NCBI GenBank assembly: GCA_004335635.1
Contig: QAXH01000362.1
Location: forward strand, 1 to 15,135
Length of the DNA: 15,135 nucleotides
Direction of reading: 5' to 3'
Source: Chloromonas sp. AAM2
Lineage: Eukaryota > Chlorophyta > Chlorophyceae > Chlamydomonadales > Chlamydomonadaceae
Below the pieces are notes generated by a model that was not told the origin of the DNA, did no database searches, and saw only the letters and a program-made list of their open reading frames with translations. Position 1 is the stretch's first letter. Each line of letters begins with the position of its first letter. Positions 8,201-15,135 of this stretch are shown here, piece after piece. A program made the translations under genes and the position numbers.

Positions 8201-10208
8201 TGCACGAGGGCGGCTGGCGCTGCACTAGTGCAGCATATCCAGGAAGGTACAAACACATGTCACACCTGTCCCTGCAATCCCCCACTCATGTTACCTTTAG
8301 TGTCCTCTTCCCAGCAGCCATATTTTCCGCTGCTGCAGTCACGCTGGTGCATTGGTGGCAGCAGCAGAGCATTGCTTTGTTGTTTGCCAAACCATGAAGC
8401 AGCTCAGGCCTACTACCTGCACTGCTTGACAGCGGCAAGCCAAATCCACCTGCTGCACTCGCGACTGTTGCCCAGACGTGCTTGCGAACCGGCTTGTTAC
8501 GTCGTGTGTTGCCGTCGGCCTTGGTGATGTTTGGTGTCACCACCTGAACAACTGCCATGCACTGGTGAACATATCTGGCTAATGGCTGCCCTGAGTTGTC
8601 ATAGGACGGCTGGACTCCTCTTCATTGGGCCGTGCTCGAGGAGAGGCCCGAGGTCGTGGAGTACCTGGTAGCCCAGGGCGCGGACCTGAATGCGACTGAC
8701 AGGGTGAGAGCGGTTGGAGGCTGTATGGTACCACCCTGGCATTATATGAGACCGCAGCACAGATGCATACCATGGCACTTACTCCATGGGAAGCCTGTGC
8801 CGCCGAGATCAGGCTCATGCACGTACATGACACATGAGCTGGGGTATTACGCATCATATGCATGAGCTCGGGCTCAAGCTGCTTTCCTGGCAGAGGTTAG
8901 CCCCAACCTGTGGCTGCATGTGCTTGTTGGGTAAATGTTCCCTACTCCACGGCACTCCGTTCCTGCATGCGGTCGCAGATCGGCAGGACGCCGCTTCACT
9001 ATGCAGTAAGCAGATACCGGCCGCAGATGATGAAGCAGCTCTTAGCCTTGAAGGCGCAACTACACGTGGTTGACAAGGTGAGTGACACATGGCCTGTATT
9101 ATGGCAAGGGTAGCCTAGGATTGGGTAGCCCCAAGCGGTAGCATGAACCGTCCTCCTCTCATGCCGGTCGTCCGCCCCATGCCTCCACTCACCATCTGTT
9201 CCCATCTGTATTGTCGCGTGACACCAACAGTCAGCAATGGCTTTGCAGCACGTGAGAGGGGTTGCCAGGTGGCAGCATACTATTGCAGGTACTCACCATC
9301 AGGTAGCATACCGCAAGTAGCACCAGTATCTGATCACTACTTCAAAAGTGGTGTTGTGTTGTAGTGTCTACATCATAGGGTTCCAAGGGGCGTGGCTGCG
9401 AGCCAGTCTGCAGTACCATTGTGAACACTGATAATCTTGTCATGATGTCCTGTCCCAAGGGGGGTGCGCATACCCACTGACATGTAGTGGTCATGGCTGC
9501 TGCAGGAAGGGCACACACCTCTGTTCCTCGCCGCGCGTTACAAACGCCAGGACCTGTTTGAAGCGCTGCTGGACGCCGGGGCACTGCCTGACCGGGCCAT
9601 CAAGGAAGAAATCCTTGATGTTGAAGAACTGAGCGAGTCCGAAGTGGTGGGTGCATGGTTGCCACATAGTTCTCAGCACTCTGGCCTCTTTTGTTGTGGC
9701 TGCATTGCATGCTCCTGGCACACATGCAAGCATGGCTGAAAGATTGTGAAAGACAGCAGTTGGCAAGGGAGCTGACAGCAGAGTCAACTTTGTCAACCTG
9801 AGCAGCAGTAGCCTGCTTGCATGCTCCCTCACACCATGCCTCTCACATGTCGGGCTGGTCACGCGTTTGGTCTGGTCACAGTAACATGCCACTGCCCTTG
9901 CACATGATTGTGTGTCAACTGCTGTCATGGGACTATGTGTTTGCATGTGCAAGCTGCAGGACTATGAAGAGTGGTTGGAAAGCGTGACTCCCCCATGGTT
10001 GTCACCCGTGCTGGAGGAGCGAGGGCTTACTGGGTACCTGGAAACAGACGCTGCTCTTGTCAGCAACGCATCCACAAGCAAAGACTTGAGTCGGCAACCA
10101 GTTACCCGACCAACCACCGCATCGAGCAACCCACCTGACGCTGCACAATCAAGTGAGCGCGGTTCACGGTCCCTCGTGTATACCTGTGGGCATGGTTTGG
10201 TCAGTTGA
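5203..10208 (+). CDS. ankyrin-repeat protein, nine exons, possible organelle targeting
   Basis: Exons: 5203-5508, 5833-5934, 6229-6336 (or 6333), 7639-7740, 8064-8165, 8605-8703, 8979-9077, 9506-9646 and 9960-10208; all joins are phase 0. The product is about 435 residues. Residues 1 to about 45 are rich in Arg/Ser/Ala/Gln with almost no acidic residues and end near ARTVAMCA, compatible with a chloroplast or mitochondrial transit peptide. Eight ankyrin repeats follow (about 72-353). Exon 6 has the canonical TPLH start and GADLNATD loop, exon 7 has TPLHYAV, and exon 8 has TPLFLAA followed by an acidic tail ([14 protein letters not shown]). The C-terminus (about 354-435) starts [13 protein letters not shown] and becomes a Ser/Thr/Pro-rich tail. 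Ankyrin repeats bind proteins; the partner is unknown. I chose the start at 5203 (aaaATG) over an in-frame ATG at 5140 because it gives a clean transit-like N-terminus. A donor-like GTGAGC at 10153 could splice to the exon at 11770 (phase 1, compatible), which would lengthen the C-terminus. Confidence 0.85.
6438..6470. repeat. perfect 12-bp inverted repeat (hairpin) at the rDNA junction
   Basis: Arms agaccctccttg (6438-6449) and caaggagggtct (6459-6470) are exact reverse complements around a 9-base spacer. The hairpin ends one base before the first sequence I can align to 28S rRNA (aggattggctc at 6472) and lies inside intron 3 of the ankyrin gene. Confidence 0.85.
6472..7519 (+). pseudogene. 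degenerate 3' portion of nuclear 28S (LSU) rRNA
   Basis: The plus strand follows the eukaryotic 28S rRNA 3' third in order: aggattggctctgag (6472), ctcaggactg..tacggacaagg, aaacaaagcattg (near 6650), gaatgtcaaagtgaagaaatt (near 6735), gtagccaggtgcctcgtca (near 6803), a helix-69-like tagtccgactt..aagaggtgtag (6954-6988), gaatacaaac, aagttaccacaggg (near 7316), gagctgggttcagaccg (near 7424), acaggttagttttaccc, and the sarcin-ricin region (7503-7517). It is not functional. The universal GGGATAACTGGC is GGGATGATTGGC, the sarcin-ricin AGTACGAGAGGAAC reads agtaatagaggaac, and blocks are missing (after the atagc.ac segment near 7360 and before gaatgtgagctggg). Most differences are transitions. It occupies about 80% of intron 3 of the ankyrin gene, in the same orientation, and presumably is removed with the intron. 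Confidence 0.92.
6668..6716 (+). repeat. 34-bp-spaced internal duplication within the rRNA pseudogene
   Basis: The motif ggtcctaaaggatgt (6668-6682) recurs as ggtcctgaaggatgt (6702-6716). Functional 28S rRNA has a single copy of this segment between the aaagcattg and tgatttctg blocks, so the duplication arose in or after the pseudogene's formation. Confidence 0.65.
7999..8028 (+). repeat. three TGTAA-containing short repeats in an ankyrin-gene intron
   Basis: TGTAA occurs at 8000-8004, 8008-8012 and 8019-8023, two of them inside repeated caatgtaa, about 40-60 bp before exon 5 (8064) of the ankyrin gene. TGTAA is the usual polyadenylation signal of volvocalean green algae. Whether it acts here is unknown. 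Confidence 0.4.
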
Positions 10209-11769
10209 GGCCGATGCTTAGAGCTTAGCTTGTGCACACTCAAGTTCATGCGTACAAGCCCGCACAGGGCTCGTTCAATCTGACGCACACCTGCAATGAG
10301 CGTTAGACATGCAAAGCAAGGACGTGGGGCAAGGGTTGGAGTGGAATGTTGGGGGCATATGAAGAAGACCTGTGTCACCAGTGTGGAGGTCCGCACTTCA
10401 ATGGCTGCACAAACGACCCACCAACTGTCAGCGTTGCATGCTGTGATGTTGTGCGCGGCTCTAATGTGTAGCTCAGTGAGGACGCACGACTCATGAAGGT
10501 CATTGTGGCAGGCCGGATAGCCATGGATCAAGCATTGGAAACAGTTTCACAATATACTGTTAGCCAGTCGATCAGGCCTGCGGGTGAAGGTTGGACGGTG
10601 ATCAAGTTGCATCCTTGCTCGATAACTATGGCAAGGCTCAAGAATGTGGCTTTAGTACCTGACACTGCAGACAGTTCATGATCAAACCTACTGTTTGACC
10701 ATGCACGAAACGCTTCCTGCAGCCAACTCCAGGAGCGTTTTTGAGTAGGCATGATGCAGGCTTCATATCCTTTTGTAAACATGTCCGGGCATGGGGGGGG
10801 GGCCGTTTCAAGGGCATTTTGAGGGCGTGAAACACCTACTGTAATTCTAGCTCCGGCAGGGCCGGGCAAGAAATGGTGCAAGTATCATTGCATGACCTTT
10901 CAAGCCCTATACCGCATGAGGCACATCGACCCAAACTTGAGCCTCTGAAGTTCTTTATAGGCTATTGGCAGGGACATGACTGCAGCAGTGCTGAGCACTC
11001 AGAGCAAGGACGCCGGATTAGACAAGTTCAGTTGATTCAGTTGATATCGCCATGAGTTCGGAATGGCCTGCTCCTAGCAAATGCTGTAGGGTTGGGATTA
11101 GGCCGGGTAGGTTGATTGACCTTGCGAGCGAGTTAGTTGAGGATGACTCAATCGTGTGTAAGGTGTTGTCTGGCTATTCTAGGAAATCCCGCAAATGGCG
11201 AATGGCAGCTTGTTTCACACGTCTCAGCCTCAACCACACCGCTTGCACTGAAGCTGAAGTTAAGTGTGCGTGCGTGCGTGTGGGGCAGGTGAGGCCCTGA
11301 CAAGCATCAGACATCGGTCCAGCATGAACAGTACAGTACTGACTCAAACGGCCTCCACTATTAAGCAGATACCAGCTCGTTTTTTCAGACAAGATGGGCC
11401 CAGGCTGTGTGTTGCCAGTGCAGATTGTTTGCACTAAGACAATCAGCATCGGGCAAGGTGGTAGCAATCACAGGCTTCATCTGCGCTCAACCATAACTGA
11501 TTGTTGATGCCCTATTATGGCCAGAGCCAAACTATGCCTGCGTCGCACTGTGCACTGGCTTGCACCGTTGTCCTGCCCAGCCCCTGCTTGACTTAGTATT
11601 GTGGAGCATTGTACTGCATTCACTGAGCGCTCAACCAGACTGTCTGTCTTGTGTATGTTAACAGTGGCTCTGCTCCCTGGCCTATCCAGTGCCAGAACCC
11701 AAACGCCCTGATGGTCTGCAATCAAAAGCACATCACACACAAACGTGCTGTACCCGGCCTCGCCCGCAG
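10209..11769. other. gene-poor stretch after the ankyrin stop codon
   Basis: It probably contains the ankyrin 3' UTR, or a long intron if the gene continues at 11770. It holds a run of ten G (10793-10802), a gtgtgcgtgcgtgcgtgtg microsatellite (11263-11281), and ORFs of 60-120 codons on both strands with no recognisable domain. The plus ORF at 11052-11300 is the most protein-like (acidic LASELVEDD segment followed by a basic segment), but its splice signals are weak. Confidence 0.4.
10774..10778 (+). terminator. candidate TGTAA polyadenylation signal
   Basis: This is the first TGTAA after the ankyrin stop codon at 10208, about 570 bases downstream, a usual 3' UTR length for chlorophycean algae. 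A G10 run follows at 10793. The assignment assumes a volvocalean-type poly(A) signal and that exon 9 is terminal. Confidence 0.25.
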
Positions 11770-11951
11770 GCACCATGAACAAAATGCGAGTGGTGCTTGT
11801 GGAGCCCACCACTGAGCCCACGGCCGAACCAGTTGAGCTCAACGGCACAGCTAACACCGTGTACATCGTGGCGGGCAAGCAGCTGCAGCTGGCTGACGCA
11901 CAACCCATCATCTATGGATTGCTAGAGCAGCTTGAGGCTAAGAGGTGCCAG
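11770..11951 (+). CDS. candidate exon of an unidentified protein
   Basis: The 182-bp segment has a good acceptor (ctcgcccgcag) and a strong donor (CCAG then gtaagc). The frame is open with no stop and reads as compact protein: MNKMRVVLVEP, a Thr/Glu/Pro linker, then VYIVAGKQLQLADAQPIIYG and a short Leu/Glu helix. There are two interpretations. The ATG at 11775 (context caccATGaac) may start a new gene. Alternatively the exon is internal: it needs two bases to complete a codon, which fits a phase-1 donor at 10153 in the last ankyrin exon. A possible following exon begins after gcatacag near 12172 but is weak. A minus ORF overlaps (11477-11911) but has less typical composition. Family not recognised. 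Confidence 0.45.
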
Positions 11952-13130
11952 GTAAGCAGGAGTATCTAGCACGTGCAATCACCAGGGCTAGGTGTGAGAT
12001 GTAGCTATCACCTCTGCCACCATGGTCAGTCCAGGCTGCATAGGGATTTGAGAGGACATCAGCAGCATTGGGCACTGAAACTGGTGCTTGGTGATCCCAG
12101 TGAACCCTGCCTTGCTCTGCGCTCACAGTGACCGGAGCAACAACCGGGAGTTTGGCCACCTCTGCATACAGCTGTGTAACAGGTCTTGTATGAACTCAGT
12201 ATCCCACGGATCAAGCTCATGGGTTGCTATCAACTCCCAAGACAGTTCTTTTCAATCACGAGGCACGGACAAGCCAAGTGAGTTCAAAAAGCCATCATGT
12301 CAAGGTCTTAAACACCATGGACCCTACCAAGATGGGACCGCATACAGACTGACGGGCGGCTATCATTAAGGTGGTCTGCCCACGTGAGACATGTCCTTAA
12401 AGCCCACCGCATTGCTATGCATGTTGATGCCGCAGTGGTCGCTCGCTGCCTGAAGCACTGGCTGCTTGGCCAATGTGGGCATGCGGGGACAAAAGCTTGT
12501 GGTGCACTACATTGGTTTGCGAAATCATGTTGGCTGTGGCTGCATGGCTGAATCATGTGTATTGCATATGGTGTCGCAACCGTACGCTCGCGCAGTCGGT
12601 GGTCCCCATAGCTGGCCAGTGTCGGTTGGTAGGACAAGTGACCGACATGACCAGCTGGTGTCAGGAAAACTAAAAGTTGTGTTGCAATTTGGAGCAAACA
12701 CCTGCACAAGGCATCAGCACAGCTTGAGGCACCCTAAAACAAAATCTGTGACGTGTTTATGACATGTGGCCAGGGTCCTCCCGGCTGCCTTGCAATGATG
12801 TCAAAGACAATGCAGATCATATGCATGTGGAACAGAATGCGAGATTCAACGCCTTCCACTCAAGCGAACCATGCGATATGCACATGTTGGTTGTCACGGT
12901 CTCGCATGTGGGGTTTGAACAGTGGGCTATCTGCTCTTCAAGGAGCAGCTGGTTTGGATGGTCTTCCTGCTGCATGCCAAATGAACAGTGTGCCTTTAGT
13001 AGGTGTATTTCTTCGCGTTTGAGAAGTACCTGGTTGACACCATGACACGGTGCTGGCACTCAGCAGTTAAACCACACAAAACCAGGCGTAGCCTTCAGCA
13101 GCTGGATTTCTTCTTTGGATGTCACACTAC
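11952..13130. other. stretch with no supported gene
   Basis: Overlapping ORFs of 60-133 codons occur on both strands. Those around 12088-12369 (plus), 12308-12709 (minus) and 12764-13059 (both strands) look partly protein-like, but none has a recognisable motif or a consistent exon chain. It may include decayed mobile-element sequence, which I could not identify. Confidence 0.35.
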
Positions 13131-13234
13131 ATGTGCACACTACAAGTTGGGGAGTTGAGTTGAATTATCAAGAATGTGCACATTACAAGTGGGGAAGTTG
13201 GGAATGTGCACACTACAATTTGAAAGTTGAGTTG
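13131..13234. repeat. short minisatellite, three degenerate units
   Basis: Units begin atgtgcaca(c/t)tacaa at 13131, 13174 and 13204, each followed by a g-rich gttgggg/agttg segment. Unit lengths are 43, 30 and about 31 bp; the first carries an extra agttgaattatca block. Confidence 0.75.
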
Positions 13235-13351
13235 TCTGTTGCTGTCATGTTGCTATCCAGTTGTGTTGCAGTGTTGGTTTGTCATTGACAATCTGCAAGA
13301 TCGCTGCATGTTTGATGATTGACTGATGATTCGCATTGGTAGCCTTGGGCA

Positions 13352-14031
13352 CTATCGGGTGGCTGGCACGCTGGTTGTGCAAGGGTGCTGCGCCTGAAGT
13401 AAGGCCAGCGCTTCAGCACTCCCAGACACAGGTTGCTCCATGAAGGTGGTGCTATGCGCAGGCATGAGTCCCTTCACCACCCTTGCAAGACATTGTTGGC
13501 CTCACGGTTGCTCACTTCCTGCCTGAAGGTGCTTGCGTCTCTGATGTAATACAGGTACCTTACACAGGCTTTGAAATGCGAGAGCTGTGAAGCCTCTCAT
13601 CAAGTCATCATCCCTTGCCTGCTCCTTGACTGTAGAGCATGTAAATGTGTCCCCATTGCCTGCGCATGAGGATTTTTGTGCCGCTGAGTGGAAGGTCTCA
13701 ACTGAAGGTCGCCCAGCTCACACCAAGCTGCTTTCCGTTAGAGCTGGCTCACTGCCACATGCCTGGTACTAGGAAGTAAGGCTCAAAATGTGGCTTTTTG
13801 CGCCAGACACCAGGCTTGTAGCAGCCCTGTAAATTCAAAATACATCCCACAAGTGGTCAAAATGGTCCCGCAGGTGTCAGCACTGAGACTCTGGTGTACA
13901 CCTTGCAATGTCTGGTACCACATGGATGGTAGTTTGTCCACACACCTGAACCCACAATTTGCTTGTGGAGGTATTGTTGGCGCACAGTGTATGCCTGACA
14001 AGCCGGCTCGGCACTCGAGTGATTAGAAGGA
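13352..14031 (-). pseudogene. decayed coding region, family not recognised
   Basis: Reading the minus strand from right to left, protein-like sequence continues but hops between frames. A first frame from about 14031 to 13749 contains RQQYLHKQIVGSGVW and, after a TGA at 13857-13859, KKPHFEPYFLVPGMW. A second frame (13717-13505) contains VKEQARDDDLMRGFTALAFQ. A short third one (about 13544-13488) reads YYIRDASTFRQEVSNREANN. A fourth (13480-13352) reads VVKGLMPAHSTTF and ALALLQAQHP before a TAG. The hops are single-base scale and lack convincing introns between them, which suggests a decayed gene. It lies on the same strand as, and 0.5 kb beyond, the viral-type helicase remnant, so it may belong to the same element (inference). 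A plus ORF at 13790-14026 overlaps with a Cys-x-x-Cys..Trp-Tyr-His motif and is an alternative reading of part of it. Confidence 0.35.
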
Positions 14032-14224
14032 CACAAGTGCGAGGATCAGCGTCTGAAATCATGGCTGGAAAGTCTGTTGCGTGTTGAAGGCAGTACAGGC
14101 GTCTATGCATTGAGTTGCCGCTTCATATGAGCACATGGCAATCAGGCAGCATACCCACCAACCCATAGACCTGGAGACCCTTAATGGTCGTTGTGTTTGT
14201 TTTTAGTTTTTAGTGTAGAGTATG

Positions 14225-14335
14225 TATACTATGTAGACCTGTTTAAAAGTTGTATGAAAGATAGAACACAAAGGTGTGAGAGGGGAGAGGGGGAGGGAGG
14301 GAACCGCTACTAGGTCTACATGTCTACATGGTATA
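14225..14335. repeat. inverted repeat around a purine-rich core
   Basis: The left arm tatactatgtagacct (14225-14240) matches the reverse complement of the right arm (14312-14335) at 15 of 16 positions once an 8-bp tandem duplication (gtctacat twice) in the right arm is allowed for. The ~70-bp centre has a purine tract gagaggggagagggggaggg (about 14278-14301). The left flank (14185-14224) is T/A-rich. The layout resembles a small foldback element, but no target duplication is evident. Confidence 0.6.
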
Positions 14336-14370
14336 CAGCGACACGCACACGTGTACCAATCTCATGTATC

Positions 14371-14395
14371 GGCCAGCTGCGGCCAGCTGCGGCCA
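14371..14395. repeat. 10-bp tandem repeat ggccagctgc, about 2.5 copies
   Basis: The unit ggccagctgc occurs twice exactly and is followed by a partial third copy (ggcca). Each unit contains the palindrome cagctg. Confidence 0.85.
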
Positions 14396-14545
14396 CACTT
14401 GTCTTCATCCACAGGCATCTCGTTGGTTGCGCATCTTGTTGGCCCTGGTTCAGCAATCCTACAAAGTTTTGTTGGTAGGATGCAGAGAGGCTGAGCAAGT
14501 CGTTGGCGGGCAGCAGCACACTCTGATACAGCACACAAACCTGCG

Positions 14546-15135
14546 CTACTGATGCTCGTCCGCAGTCATCCATATTTGCGCAATCATCTCATCAAGGAGG
14601 CTAGACACCTTAAGTGTGTACTGCATTCCGGCACTTTGGCGGGTTTTTGACATGCCTTTGAAGCCTTTCTTCTTGCTGGCATCCCAGCACAGCTCCGTGA
14701 TCTTGACGCCGAACTTTAGGTTGGTTGTGCTGTAGCGTGGTGTAGTGTCTGTCCGCAGACTAGTAAGCCAGCTGCTGAATGCAGTAAAAAATGCATCTGC
14801 CATGATCACCACCTGTGACCCGGGGCGTGCCCTCCTTACATCGTTGTGTGTCTTCTGCACAAAATGCTTGATGAACTGATGCTCGTACGGCAGGTTAATG
14901 CTGACCATTTGCAACATGTACGGCCGATCTCTGATCCAGTCAATGCCAGTGATGTCCCGTTGCGTCAGGTGCTTGTACAGCTCATGGCGACTGTGGTCAT
15001 TGTCATAGTGCACTCAGCGGTCTGAAGTAGTTTGTGTTACCCCTGAGCTCTGAAGGTATTCAATCACCACATAGCGCCTGCTGTCTGGATTCACTTTCAA
15101 GCAGTTGTCGTTGTTGGTTGTGAACATGAAACGGG
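14546..15135 (-). pseudogene. D5-like superfamily 3 primase-helicase, C-terminal part, interrupted (viral type)
   Basis: The minus frame enters from the right edge and ends at a TAG (14546-14548), about 195 codons. The first residues read FMFTTNNDNCLKV, then a DSRRYVVIE segment. This is the TNN..L.I...DRR..V.E pattern that closes the ATPase core of D5-like SF3 helicases (DUF5906 / Pox_D5 group), where the TNN asparagine region is sensor-1-like and the Arg pair is near the arginine finger. Farther on come ELYKHLTQRDITGIDW and a RDRP segment, matching the family's helical extension (Y..L...D.....W...RP). The final ~90 residues are a winged-helix-like tail. A TGA at 15014-15016 interrupts it about 14 codons after the DSRRY motif, and the spacer there is shorter than usual, so the copy is probably dead. 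These helicases start DNA replication in giant viruses, virophages, Polinton-like viruses and some phages and plasmids. The Walker A/B part lies outside the window. Confidence 0.75.

Noticed and set aside
7866..8285. 139-codon minus ORF
   Set aside because: Antisense to ankyrin exon 5, which has repeat homology and correct splice sites.
9491..9952. 153-codon minus ORF
   Set aside because: Antisense to ankyrin exon 8 and its intron.
13790..14026. Possible PHD-like zinc motif (CTPCNVWYH) on the plus strand
   Set aside because: Only one Cys pair and one Trp-Tyr-His are present, the remaining zinc ligands are absent, and the minus strand reads equally well.
15014..15016. Reading the helicase TGA as a sense codon or removing it as an intron
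   Set aside because: Other ORFs in the window use TGA as stop, and the only GT..AG pair around it would give an intron of about 30 bases.
1..15135. tRNA genes, CRISPR arrays, bacterial operons
   Set aside because: No cloverleaf with a GGTTCRANNCC arm, no regularly spaced short repeats with unique spacers, and no Shine-Dalgarno-led gene clusters were seen.

Overview
The window looks like nuclear DNA of a eukaryote, most likely a green alga (inference). Coding segments are short, mostly 50-140 bp. They are bounded by consensus GT donors and mostly CAG acceptors, and separated by introns of roughly 270-440 bp. A decayed piece of eukaryotic 28S rDNA is present, and nothing looks like a bacterial operon. 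The lineage call rests on intron style, base composition near 50% GC, a transit-peptide-like N-terminus and TGTAA motifs, so it is not proven.

Layout: 1-1000 holds a possible ORF tail and a minus-strand 205-codon ORF of unknown function. 1175-2260 is repeat-rich and includes a ~181-187 bp tandem repeat in about 2.8 copies. 2315-2892 holds a candidate plus-strand exon and a second exon clearly homologous to the TRAPP vesicle-tethering subunit TRAPPC4/Trs23, whose reading frame is broken. 2893-4118 has no gene I can support. 4119-4942 (minus) holds four candidate exons of an unidentified gene that runs away from the next gene.

The best-supported gene is a nine-exon ankyrin-repeat gene on the plus strand (5203 to about 10208). 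It has about eight ankyrin repeats, nearly all encoded as one repeat per exon, with every intron in phase 0 and a possible organelle transit peptide at the start. Its third intron is swollen to about 1.3 kb by a ~1.05 kb degenerate 28S rRNA pseudogene with a perfect hairpin at its 5' edge.

The right third (10209-15135) is gene-poor. It contains a candidate plus-strand exon (11770-11951), a minisatellite, a decayed minus-strand coding region of unknown identity (13352-14031), an inverted repeat, and at the right edge the C-terminal part of a D5-like superfamily 3 primase-helicase (DUF5906 type) on the minus strand with an in-frame stop. That type is typical of giant viruses, virophages and Polinton-like viruses, so the right edge probably holds an endogenous viral element in decay.

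The genes do not form an obvious pathway. The picture is a host chromosome segment with one apparently intact modular gene and several pieces of inserted or decaying DNA: rDNA, a TRAPPC4 fragment and viral helicase.
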